This document shows, in pieces, positions 25,431 to 33,346 of a stretch of DNA of 64,000 nucleotides. The notes under the pieces were generated by a model. It did no database searches and was not told the DNA's origin. It saw nothing but the letters and a program-made list of their open reading frames with translations. A program made the translations under genes and the position numbers. This DNA is from Nitrobacter sp051535215 (GTDB taxonomy: Bacteria > Pseudomonadota > Alphaproteobacteria > Rhizobiales > Xanthobacteraceae): positions 71,987 to 135,986 of the forward strand of contig NZ_JBPPLY010000009.1 of the NCBI RefSeq assembly GCF_051535215.1, in the 5' to 3' direction. How positions within the stretch are numbered: the first letter of the stretch is position 1; the number at the start of each line of letters is the position of its first letter.

Positions 25431-26660
25431 ATGCCGCGTCGGGCCAATCGCGTGGACAGTCACTATCGCTGGGTGATCGTCGCGGCTGGCGGCCTTCTGG
25501 GTTGCGTCGCGATCGGCGCCATGTTCTCGCTGCCTGTGTTCCTGCGGCCGATGTCGCAGGAAACAGGGTGGTCCGTCACCGGCATATCCACGACCATGAC
25601 CATCGGTTTCCTCGCGATGGCGGTCGCCAGCATGGTGTGGGGCACTCTCTCCGACCGGTTCGGCCCGCGCCCGGTGGTGCTCGCGGGCTCGGTCGTGCTG
25701 GCGGCGAGCCTGGCGCTCGCCAGCCGGGCGGAATCGCTGATCGCGTTTCAGTTTCAGTTCGGCCTGTTGGTCGGTGCATCGACCGCCGCTATCCTCGCGC
25801 CCATGATGGCCTGCGTGACCGGCTGGTTCGATACGCAGCGCGGTCTTGCCGTTTCGCTGGTCTCTGCTGGCATGGGCATGGCGCCGATGACCATGGCGCC
25901 GCTCGCGGCCTGGCTGATCTCGATCCACGACTGGCGGAGTTCGATGTTGATCATCGCCGCTCTTGTCGCAGGGCTGATGATCCCGGCGGCGCTGCTGGTG
26001 CGCCGGCCGCCGGCGCTGGAGGGCGGAGGGGCGGCGATGACTACGGACGAGCCGCAATCAGACATGACGGTCAGGCAGGCGGTTCGTTCGCCGCAGTTCA
26101 TCATCCTGATGCTGGCGAACTTCTTCTGCTGTGCCACCCATTCCGGTCCGATCTTCCACACCGTGAGCTATGCGGTGACCTGCGGAATACCGATGATCGC
26201 CGCGGTGTCGATCTACAGCGTCGAGGGTTTCTCCGGCATGCTCGGCCGCATCGGGTTCGGCGTCGCCGGAGACCGGTTCGGCGCCCAGCGCGTTCTGGTG
26301 ATCGGACTGCTGGCGCAGGCGTTTGGCGTGCTCGCCTATGCTTTCGTCAGCGATCTCGATGGCTTCTATGCGGTGGCGCTTGTGGTCGGCTTCCTCTATG
26401 CCGGTACGATGCCGCTTTACGCCGTGATTATCCGCGAGAATTTCCCGCTGCGGATGATGGGTACGATCATCGGCGGCACGGCGATGGCAGGCAGCCTCGG
26501 AATGTCGATCGGCCCGCTGCTGGGCGGGCTGGTCTATGACCATTTCGGCAGCTACGCACCGCTGTATGTCTGTTCGTGGGGCATGGGGCTCGTGGCCATG
26601 CTGATCCTGATGGCGTTCAGGCCGTTTCCGGGAAGGCAGCCGGAAATCGCTGTGGCGTAA
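25431..26660 (+). CDS. MFS transporter (oxalate/monocarboxylate-like)
   Basis: The 409-residue protein has 12 hydrophobic segments and the MFS motif WGTLSDRFGPRPV between segments 2 and 3, with a second, GVAGDRFGAQRV, after segment 8. The pattern QETGWSVTGISTTMTIGFL and the C-terminal GGTAMAGSLGMSIGPLLGG are seen in monocarboxylate/oxalate-formate type carriers. The ATG at 25431 lies 4 bases after the VOC gene. The substrate is not determinable. Confidence 0.85.
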   Translation: MPRRANRVDSHYRWVIVAAGGLLGCVAIGAMFSLPVFLRPMSQETGWSVTGISTTMTIGFLAMAVASMVWGTLSDRFGPRPVVLAGSVVLAASLALASRAESLIAFQFQFGLLVGASTAAILAPMMACVTGWFDTQRGLAVSLVSAGMGMAPMTMAPLAAWLISIHDWRSSMLIIAALVAGLMIPAALLVRRPPALEGGGAAMTTDEPQSDMTVRQAVRSPQFIILMLANFFCCATHSGPIFHTVSYAVTCGIPMIAAVSIYSVEGFSGMLGRIGFGVAGDRFGAQRVLVIGLLAQAFGVLAYAFVSDLDGFYAVALVVGFLYAGTMPLYAVIIRENFPLRMMGTIIGGTAMAGSLGMSIGPLLGGLVYDHFGSYAPLYVCSWGMGLVAMLILMAFRPFPGRQPEIAVA

Positions 26661-26748
26661 GTCCGGTACGCACGCCGATGTCAGCCCGAGGGTGCTCGCG
26701 CGAAAACGCGATAGCGTTCGGACCAGCGCGGAAACCCTCTCATTGAAA

Positions 26749-27936
26749 TCAATCGGCCGGTGGCGTCACCAGCGGCTGCACGGTTTTCAGCATCGCCACC
26801 AACTGACTTTGCTTGCGGGCGCCGGTCTTGCGGAAGATGCGTTCGAGATATGTGCGCGCGGTTTTGGTCGTCACGCCGTTCTTGCTGGCGCACTCCGTAA
26901 GCGTCAGTCCGCTGGCGAGGTCCGCCGCCACCCGCGTCTCCGTCGGGGTCAGATCGAACAGGGCATTGAGAAGACTGGCGGAGGGCACCAGCGCGGTAGG
27001 GGTGATCGGAGTGGCGATAATAAGCGTATCGGCACCGCCGAAGATGTCGTGCGCGGCCCGCCGCAGCGGCAGCAGGTGAACGACGAACGCGGCCTTGCCG
27101 CCGATAGCCGGCACTGGAATCGAGCCGACCGCCGTTTCGTTCTGCATCCGCGTCACCGCCTCCTGAAACAGCCGGTTGGCGTCGCGGTCGGCGATCGCCA
27201 GTCCGCCATGGGCAACCGGCAGAAGCGCCGCGTCCATCCGTTCGAGGTAGGAATTCGCCGCTATCACCCGTCCGTTGGTTGAAAGCACCGCGGCCGGAAG
27301 TCCCATCAGTTCAAGCGCGGATGTGGTCGCCTCGGCCCGCTCGAGATGCAGCCGCCCGGCGACCAGACTGGCGCGGGCCAGATGCGGCCGCAATGCATCG
27401 AGTTGCGCGATCTCCTTCTGGCGGTACGTCCCGTCCTTCATCCATTTCTGAAACACGAAGGTGGCAAGCTCGCCGGTCGGCATGGCGATGGCCGAGCAGA
27501 GATGGGCGCCGATCCCGAACTCGCGCAACATGACGCGTGCCGGATCGCGGGCGATTTCCTCCGCGCTCATGTAGTCGTCGACCGGAATGAAGCTCGCAGG
27601 CTGGAGAGCGCAGGTCTTCTGCACACTGTCGGAGAATTTCCACATGTCGCCCGTGATGAACTTGTCGAACAAGGCTTTCATGTTCTCCAGCGTCACGCCG
27701 CGCGGCGGAGTGGTTTCGTTGAAGAAAAACAGTTGTGCGCTGGCGGAGGCGGACAGGTCGCAGGCCTCCTGAAGCACGGAATACCAGCGAATCGGCACGA
27801 ATGCTGCCTCGTAGATCAGGTCGACAAGGTCGATCATGGCTGGCGGCGGCTCAATGGGTGCGGAGAGGGCGGAGCAACCTCCGCCGCGGACAGAGGCCAC
27901 TATCCGATGGCTGCCGATAATCTCAAGTTGGCTCAT
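26749..27936 (-). CDS. LuxR-family transcriptional regulator
   Basis: The 395-residue protein has a C-terminal LuxR helix-turn-helix (LTPTETRVAADLASGLTLTE, then NGVTTKTARTYLERIFRKTG) and an N-terminal region that starts MIDLVDLIYEAAF and has no autoinducer-binding or receiver signature I can see. I chose the ATG at 27936 because of an AGGA site; a later ATG at 27837 is possible. It is divergent from four genes for exported proteins, and a 20-bp dyad lies in the spacer, so it is their likely regulator. Confidence 0.85.
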   Translation of the reverse strand: MSQLEIIGSHRIVASVRGGGCSALSAPIEPPPAMIDLVDLIYEAAFVPIRWYSVLQEACDLSASASAQLFFFNETTPPRGVTLENMKALFDKFITGDMWKFSDSVQKTCALQPASFIPVDDYMSAEEIARDPARVMLREFGIGAHLCSAIAMPTGELATFVFQKWMKDGTYRQKEIAQLDALRPHLARASLVAGRLHLERAEATTSALELMGLPAAVLSTNGRVIAANSYLERMDAALLPVAHGGLAIADRDANRLFQEAVTRMQNETAVGSIPVPAIGGKAAFVVHLLPLRRAAHDIFGGADTLIIATPITPTALVPSASLLNALFDLTPTETRVAADLASGLTLTECASKNGVTTKTARTYLERIFRKTGARKQSQLVAMLKTVQPLVTPPAD

Positions 27937-28125
27937 TGCCGCACGTCCTTGTCTCGCGGACTCGATATCTTTCGGGGTCACCGATGATCACAAGCTTCTC
28001 TGTATGGCGCTCATACGGGCGACGCGGCAGAGGGTCGTCAGCGCGCGCGGCAGCGATGCGGAGCCTGTTGTGCTCCAGTCACAGCAGCGAAAAACCGGAT
28101 TCGAACCATTGGGATATTTGCCGAT

Positions 28126-28145
28126 CAGTCGTCATTTGACGACTG
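28126..28145. promoter_or_regulatory. 20-bp dyad upstream of the exported-protein operon
   Basis: CAGTCGTCA (28126-28134) and TGACGACTG (28137-28145) are perfect inverted arms around TT. It lies 60 bases before the first exported-protein gene and 190 bases before the LuxR start. Its length fits LuxR-type operators. A small hairpin without regulatory role is the alternative. Confidence 0.5.
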
Positions 28146-28205
28146 GCCGCAGCCGGCCGTACGGCGGCAATCTGCTGCACGGGAGCAGAAAAGTGAGGAA
28201 TAATC

Positions 28206-28748
28206 ATGTCCATTTTATTGAAAGCATTTCGGCTGGCGGCAATTTCAGGATTTCTGGCGGGATCGATCATTGCGACAGCCCCGTCGGCTTCAGCCTTCAG
28301 CCTCAACCCCGTTAAGGCCGCAAAAAGCATCGGGAAGGTGGCCGGGGGTGCCGTAAAGGGCGTCGGGAAGGTGGCCGGGGATGCCGCAAAGGGCGTCGGG
28401 AAGGCTGCAGGCGGAGTAGCCAAGGGCGTCGGCAAAGTAGCAGGCGGCGCGGTGAAAGTTGTCGGGAACGTCGCCGCCCACACAAGCGGAAAGATTGCGA
28501 TGGGTGCAATCCGCGCCGGCCAGAAGACCGTCAAGGTCACCGGCAGAGCCGTCGTTTCCGGGGGCAAGACTTTGGGGAAAGGTGTCAAGACGGCAGCGAA
28601 CAGCGCCAAGAAGCCACTCGGGGTGATTGGGCGGAACGCATTGCTGGCGACGCCCGCTGCTCCGGCGATCATGGCCAAACGGGCGGCCGATACTGCCAGA
28701 CATGGTCCGCGTGCCAGCAGTTTCATGCCGACGCTGATCAGGAGATAG
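28206..28748 (+). CDS. Exported protein with synuclein-like 11-residue repeats
   Basis: I do not recognise a named family. The 180-residue protein has a signal peptide (about residues 1-30, ending PSASA) and then four consecutive 11-residue repeats at residues 43-86 of the form GKVAGGAVKGV, with weaker repeats up to about 120. Lys/Gly/Ala/Val undecads of this type form 11/3 amphipathic helices in synucleins, LEA proteins and apolipoproteins, which bind lipid surfaces. The mature protein is very basic. A GAGGA site precedes the ATG. It is the first gene of a four-gene operon. The lipid-binding role is inference. Confidence 0.78.
   Translation: MSILLKAFRLAAISGFLAGSIIATAPSASAFSLNPVKAAKSIGKVAGGAVKGVGKVAGDAAKGVGKAAGGVAKGVGKVAGGAVKVVGNVAAHTSGKIAMGAIRAGQKTVKVTGRAVVSGGKTLGKGVKTAANSAKKPLGVIGRNALLATPAAPAIMAKRAADTARHGPRASSFMPTLIRR
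28332..28463 (+). repeat. Four 33-bp tandem repeats inside the exported-protein gene
   Basis: Units start at 28332, 28365, 28398 and 28431. The first two differ at only a few bases, while units three and four have drifted at third positions and in a few codons, so the array is old but still in frame. Confidence 0.85.
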
Positions 28749-28803
28749 AGACATAAATCGACGTCTCATTATTTCATTTCTGGATCGAATCCGGAGAAGT
28801 CCC

Positions 28804-29397
28804 ATGAAGAGAAACGTCAAACGGACCGTTGCGGTCATGGTGATGGGCTTGTTCGGAGCCTCCCTTGCCGCCACGACGGATTTCGCTGCAGCGCAGAACC
28901 GCATCAATGCGGGGCCTGTCGCGCAAATGCACGGCGGCAAGGCGTTTCTGAAGCCGGCGACCAGGTTGCAAGGCATGCGGTCGCAGCTCCAGCGTAATGA
29001 GGCTGCCAAAATGCAGCCTCTGACGCCGGGGCTAGACAAAACGCGCGCAAGCGCGGCTACGCAGAACAGGCAGGCGGTGAATCCGCAACTCAACAAACTT
29101 CAATCGATGCAGCAGCAGCTTAACAGCAATGCCAACAAGGCGCTGAACCCGCAGCCTCTGCCGCCGGGGCCAGACAAAACGCGCGCAAGCGCGGCTGCGC
29201 AGAACAGGCAGGCGGTGAATTCGCAACTCAACAAACTTCAATCGACGCAGCAGCAGCTCAACGGCAATGCATTCAACAGCAACGAAAAGAGGCTTCAACA
29301 GGCGCAGAGTCGCGCCGATAAAACAAGATCAATGATCGGCAAGCTTCAATCATCGCAGCAGCAGATCAACAGAAATATCATCGGTAACATGCGCTGA
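28804..29397 (+). CDS. Exported Gln/Asn-rich protein with 46-residue tandem duplication
   Basis: I do not recognise the family. The 197-residue protein has a signal peptide (about residues 1-30, ending FAAAQ). The mature part is rich in Gln, Asn, Lys and Arg and has two copies of a 46-residue unit (PGxDKTRASAA, QNRQAVN, QLNKLQS, QQQLN) plus a degenerate third (DKTRSMIGKLQSSQQQINRN) at the C-terminus. The pattern suggests repeated helices. A GGAG site precedes the ATG. It lies 55 bases after the 11-mer repeat protein gene and 43 bases before the barrel gene. Confidence 0.76.
   Translation: MKRNVKRTVAVMVMGLFGASLAATTDFAAAQNRINAGPVAQMHGGKAFLKPATRLQGMRSQLQRNEAAKMQPLTPGLDKTRASAATQNRQAVNPQLNKLQSMQQQLNSNANKALNPQPLPPGPDKTRASAAAQNRQAVNSQLNKLQSTQQQLNGNAFNSNEKRLQQAQSRADKTRSMIGKLQSSQQQINRNIIGNMR
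29014..29271 (+). repeat. 138-bp tandem duplication inside the Gln/Asn-rich gene
   Basis: Copy one is 29014-29151 and copy two starts at 29152 and stays similar to about 29271. Long identical blocks, for example AAAACGCGCGCAAGCGCGGC, show the duplication is recent relative to the 33-bp array upstream. Confidence 0.85.
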
Positions 29398-29440
29398 ACT
29401 GAGAGTTAGCGCGCGACTGATTGATCAGATGGGGTGGGGA

Positions 29441-31522
29441 ATGGATCGTCGGGAAGCATGCGCCGGCCGCGGGTTGGCGCGGTCGGCTTGGTGTGCGTCG
29501 GTTGCTGTTTGGGGCGTGTTTTGGCTGGCGCAGTTGGATTCAGTGGCGCAGTCGGCCGATATGGCGCTGAAGGCACCTCCGGCTGAAGAGGCCCAGAGCT
29601 ATCCAGCCTATGGCTGGGCGGGGTGTTATGTCGGCGCCGGGATGGGGGTCGCGTCTTCGCGTTCCGATTGGGTTTATCGCAACAGCAATCCCTATACCTC
29701 CACCGGCAATCTTGATCCGCAGTTGATTGACGGTGCCGATTTCAAGGATCGCCGCGGCATCGTCGGCGCACAGGTCGGCTGCAATACGATGGTCTCGGGA
29801 CCATGGCTTGTCGGCGCCGAACTGTCCTGGATGAGCAATCCGCTTCGCCAGGAGAAGAACAACAACTTCGATCCGGCGCAGGGCCAGGCCTTTGTCCCGC
29901 TGGAAACCTTCGTCACGACCGACATTCAATCCGTCTTCAACCTGACGGCGCGGCTCGGCTATGCCGTCAACGACAACTGGCTGCTGTATATGAAGGGCGG
30001 TTACGCCCTTGGCCAGATCCAGACTTCGGGATACCTCACGCCGAATTTCGGGATTTTCGACTGGAGCGACACGCGCTGGCACAACGGCTGGACGGTCGGG
30101 GCGGGTCTCGAATACCGGCTCTTTCGCAATATCACGGTCGGCGCCGAATACGCCTACACGCGGTTCGAGGGGAAGGATCATGTCGGCCGGCACGAGGTTA
30201 TCGACACCACCCTCAATGTGCCGGCCAACCCGGTCGTTCACGGCGTGAGCGCCGACATGCACACGGTGATGGCGCGGGTCAATTTCGGCCTGAGCGATCC
30301 TGTCGGCACGCTGGAAAGCCCGCAGCAGGATCCGGGCCTTCCGGGTACGTGGTCGGCCTTCATGAGTACCGGTCCGCACTATTCGGCCTGGACCGGCACG
30401 CGCGGCGTGAACGTGTTCGCGCCCGATCGCGGCAAGGGCTATCAGGTTTACACGCCGACGCTGATCGGCATCGACTACGATGATTCCTCCTCAATGAAAC
30501 TCGAAACTCGTTTCAAGGGCGGTCATGTCTACGCGCGGCACGAAACGGCGGGACAGCAGGCGACCTACAACGGTCCGATCGATTCCGAGGCCTCGGTTAC
30601 TGCGACGCTCCAGAACTTCGAAACGTTTCAGCCGACGTTTGGCGTCGCCCTCAATATCCCGACCGGCACGTCGTATCTCCCGAACAACCAGCGTTTCGCG
30701 CGCATGGATCCCGACCTCGTCGACATCGGAAGTTATGGCGCCGGCTTCAACGTCAATCCGACGGCGGGGCTGGTTTTCGGCCTGAATGAAAATACCGCAC
30801 TGTCGGTTTCGGGCGGCTATGCCTGGCAGGGCAGTTTCATGAGGGAGGGAATAGATCCGTCCGCCGCGACGGGGTTCGGCGTTTTCAACCTCAAGAACCA
30901 GATCGATCCGGGCAGCGTCTTTACAGCCAACGCCAATCTGAAGACGCAGATCGACAACCTCGCACTTGAGGGATCGTTTGCGTATATGTCGGAAACGGTC
31001 GTGAAGGTCGATGGCGTCGCCAACGGCAAGGCCGGCGATCGTTATGTGAGCAACCTCGTCGCGCAATATCAGTTCGATCCGCAATGGGCGCTGGTGATGA
31101 GCGTGTCGCATACATTCCAGGAAAAGAACCAGATCCCCGGGATCTTCGCTCCTCTTGTGGTGGAGCGGCGCAATTCCAACAGCCATCTCGTGATCGGCTC
31201 GGTCGAGCCGTCCTTTCTGATCACCGAACAGCTGAAGCTCGCGGCGAATTACAGCTTCCTCTACCGTTCGGATAATTTCTACGATCAGATCAATGCTGAA
31301 TTCATTCCGGCAAAAACCAAGCACTCGGTTGGTGGGAGCGCGACCTATACGGTCTCGCCGCACGCCTCGATCGAGTTGAAGGGAGGTTATTCCTGGGTGC
31401 GTCAGGACACCGGCGCGTTCCTCGAAACCTCGACCGTTCCGGCGGAAGTACGAGAATATCTTCCGCCGCAGCTAAGTTACCGCGCCTGGACGACCGCGCT
31501 GACAGCGAACCTGCAATTCTGA
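29441..31522 (+). CDS. Large outer-membrane protein, probably two beta-barrels in tandem
   Basis: The protein has about 693 residues with an N-terminal signal segment ending near VAQSADMALKAPP. Residues about 50-283 look like an Omp25/Omp31-type small barrel (GWAGCYVGAGMGVASS, then NLTARLGYAVNDNWLLYMKGG and a closing strand VMARVNFGL). The remaining roughly 400 residues show a second set of alternating strands, ending ALTANLQF with the terminal Phe typical of outer-membrane proteins. I chose the ATG at 29441 over 29429 because of the G-rich site before it. It is the third gene of the exported-protein operon. The two-barrel reading is inference. Confidence 0.8.
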   Translation: MDRREACAGRGLARSAWCASVAVWGVFWLAQLDSVAQSADMALKAPPAEEAQSYPAYGWAGCYVGAGMGVASSRSDWVYRNSNPYTSTGNLDPQLIDGADFKDRRGIVGAQVGCNTMVSGPWLVGAELSWMSNPLRQEKNNNFDPAQGQAFVPLETFVTTDIQSVFNLTARLGYAVNDNWLLYMKGGYALGQIQTSGYLTPNFGIFDWSDTRWHNGWTVGAGLEYRLFRNITVGAEYAYTRFEGKDHVGRHEVIDTTLNVPANPVVHGVSADMHTVMARVNFGLSDPVGTLESPQQDPGLPGTWSAFMSTGPHYSAWTGTRGVNVFAPDRGKGYQVYTPTLIGIDYDDSSSMKLETRFKGGHVYARHETAGQQATYNGPIDSEASVTATLQNFETFQPTFGVALNIPTGTSYLPNNQRFARMDPDLVDIGSYGAGFNVNPTAGLVFGLNENTALSVSGGYAWQGSFMREGIDPSAATGFGVFNLKNQIDPGSVFTANANLKTQIDNLALEGSFAYMSETVVKVDGVANGKAGDRYVSNLVAQYQFDPQWALVMSVSHTFQEKNQIPGIFAPLVVERRNSNSHLVIGSVEPSFLITEQLKLAANYSFLYRSDNFYDQINAEFIPAKTKHSVGGSATYTVSPHASIELKGGYSWVRQDTGAFLETSTVPAEVREYLPPQLSYRAWTTALTANLQF

Positions 31523-31533
31523 GAGGATAGAAA

Positions 31534-31902
31534 ATGCGCTACGCGATCGCTATCACCTCGGCGGCATGCGGGGGACTGATGTGGGCGTTCACTGCAGGCG
31601 CCTTTGCGAAACCCGCACAACCTGCGCCCGCCTCGCCCCAAAGGGCCGTCCAGGCGCCAAAACCGCCTCAGCGCTGCCTGCGCGCACTCGATGGCAGCTG
31701 TACCAAACTGGCGGTCGTCGAATCCGTGCGGCGGCGTGCGATAATTTTCTCGACGTTGCGCGTGTCCTATTACGGCACCCCGGCGGGAACGATACCGGGA
31801 GGCATCGGGATCGAGCGTTTCTTCCGCGATGATCCCATCCTGTTCGGGCTGCCGACGGTCGTTTACGGTCCGGGACCCTGCTGTATCCTGCGAACCAGAT
31901 GA
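31534..31902 (+). CDS. Small exported protein of unknown function
   Basis: The 122-residue protein has a signal peptide (about residues 1-25, ending AFAKP), a Pro/Ala-rich linker, then a compact part with four cysteines (CLRALDGSC and GPGPCC). The cysteine pattern suggests disulfide bonds in the periplasm or outside. It starts 11 bases after the barrel gene, so it belongs to the same operon. I do not recognise the family. It is convergent with the polyprenyl synthase gene. Confidence 0.7.
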   Translation: MRYAIAITSAACGGLMWAFTAGAFAKPAQPAPASPQRAVQAPKPPQRCLRALDGSCTKLAVVESVRRRAIIFSTLRVSYYGTPAGTIPGGIGIERFFRDDPILFGLPTVVYGPGPCCILRTR

Positions 31903-31944
31903 TCACGCGGAGAAAAGCCCTCTGCTTTCATCCTGTCCGACGGT

Positions 31945-32955
31945 TCAGTGCGACCGCGCAAGGCAGAACGCTACGACCTGCTCCAGCGCGCTCTTCATCG
32001 GCGACGGCGGAAACAGCGCCAGCGCATCGACCGCCATCGCGCCGTAGTGCTGGGCGCGGTTGAGGGTATCCTCGAGCGCGCGATGCTTGGTCATCAATCC
32101 GATGGCGTGATTGAGATCGTTGTCGCCGATCTCGCCTTCCTCGAGCGCTCGCACCCAGAATTCGCGCTCGGTATCGTTGCCGCGGCGGAACGCCAGCACC
32201 ACCGGCAGCGTGATCTTGCCCTCGCGGAAATCGTCGCCGACGTTCTTGCCGAGCTTTGCCGACTTGCCTCCGTAATCGAGCACGTCGTCGACGAGCTGGA
32301 AGGCGATCCCGAGGTTCATGCCGAAGGAGGCCGCCGCCGTCTCTTCGGCTTTCGGACGTCCGCCAAGTACCGGGCCCACTTCGCAGGCGGCGGCGAACAG
32401 CTCGGCGGTCTTGCCACGAATGACCGCGAGGTATTCATCTTCGGTGGTGGCGGTGTTCTTCGCCGCCGCGAGCTGCATGACCTCGCCTTCGGCAATGGTG
32501 GCGGCAGCCGATGACAGGATGTCGAGCGCGCGCAGCGAGCCGACTTCGACCATCATGCGAAACGCCTGCCCGAGCAGGAAGTCGCCGACCAGAACGCTGG
32601 CTTCGTTGCCCCACACCATGCGCGCCGACAGCTTGCCGCGGCGCAGTTCGCTCTCGTCGACCACGTCGTCGTGGAGCAGGGTCGCGGTGTGCATGAATTC
32701 CACGGAGGCTGCGAGCTTGACGTGACCCTCGCCGGAATAGCCGGCGAGGTGGGCCATCGCCAGCGTCAGCATCGGGCGCAGCCGTTTGCCGCCGGACGAG
32801 ATCAGGTGGTTCGCGACCTCCGGGATCATCGTGACGTCCGATCCGGTCCGCGACAGGATGGTGGCGTTGACGCGTTCCATGTCGGCGGCGACGAGCTCGA
32901 CGAGCTGGTCAACGGAGCCTGTCGAGTGGCTTTCGAATGGGACAATGACCGCCAA
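31945..32955 (-). CDS. ispB: Polyprenyl diphosphate synthase (ubiquinone side chain)
   Basis: The 336-residue trans-prenyltransferase makes the long polyprenyl diphosphate tail of ubiquinone, probably decaprenyl given the group. Both aspartate-rich motifs are present: LLHDDVVDES and LVDDVLDYGG, with GGKRLRPML near the start. I chose the TTG at 32955, preceded by GGAG, because it gives the family N-terminus (AVIVPFESHSTGSVDQLVEL); an upstream extension to 33132 has no family similarity. It complements ubiA at 62356. The chain length is inferred. Confidence 0.92.
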   Translation of the reverse strand: MAVIVPFESHSTGSVDQLVELVAADMERVNATILSRTGSDVTMIPEVANHLISSGGKRLRPMLTLAMAHLAGYSGEGHVKLAASVEFMHTATLLHDDVVDESELRRGKLSARMVWGNEASVLVGDFLLGQAFRMMVEVGSLRALDILSSAAATIAEGEVMQLAAAKNTATTEDEYLAVIRGKTAELFAAACEVGPVLGGRPKAEETAAASFGMNLGIAFQLVDDVLDYGGKSAKLGKNVGDDFREGKITLPVVLAFRRGNDTEREFWVRALEEGEIGDNDLNHAIGLMTKHRALEDTLNRAQHYGAMAVDALALFPPSPMKSALEQVVAFCLARSH

Positions 32956-33109
32956 GCTGGGGATCTCCGAATTACTCTGTCCGCGCCATTTGCGGCTGTT
33001 ACAATAGAAAGTGGCGGTTGGCGCGGCAAGCGCAGGTAGTTGTTGACATGTAGCGGTTGACATGGGCCACAGGGCCGTGAAGCTGCGCGAGGCGCGGGAG
33101 AATGCGGGA

Positions 33110-33346
33110 TTGCGCGAACTGGTCCGAACCAACGACGTGGTGCTGGTGTCGGCGGTCAGCGCGCTGCTGGATGGCGCCGACCTCCATTACCTGGTGCTGG
33201 ACCAGAACATGAGCGTGATCGAGGGGTCGCTCGGCATCCTGCCGCGCCGCATTCTGGTGCATGACGAGGACAACGCCGAGGCACGCCGGCTTCTCGTCGA
33301 AGCGGGGCTGGGCCACGAATTGCGGCCCGACGATGCCGGACGATGA
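33110..33346 (+). CDS. DUF2007 (putative signal-transducing) protein
   Basis: From the TTG at 33110 the protein has 78 residues and is almost entirely DUF2007: LRELVRTNDVVLVSAVSALL, then ADLHYLVLDQNMSVIEGSLG and LPRRILVHDEDNAEARRLL. A GGGAG site supports this start; an ATG at 33062 in the same frame is the alternative. Its stop overlaps the start of the next methyltransferase gene by ATGA, so they are coupled. The function of the family is not established. Confidence 0.82.
   Translation: MRELVRTNDVVLVSAVSALLDGADLHYLVLDQNMSVIEGSLGILPRRILVHDEDNAEARRLLVEAGLGHELRPDDAGR

Noticed and set aside
28097..28107. GGTTCGAATCC on the minus strand, resembling a tRNA T-arm and a possible attachment site next to the exported-protein operon
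   Set aside because: The surrounding bases form no acceptor stem, anticodon arm or CCA end, and no integrase or second copy is seen.
29441..31522. Possible missed stop or frameshift joining two barrel genes
   Set aside because: The frame is continuous with uniform codon use through the junction near 30290 and no internal ribosome site with start is evident, so I keep one gene and raise the fusion as a finding.
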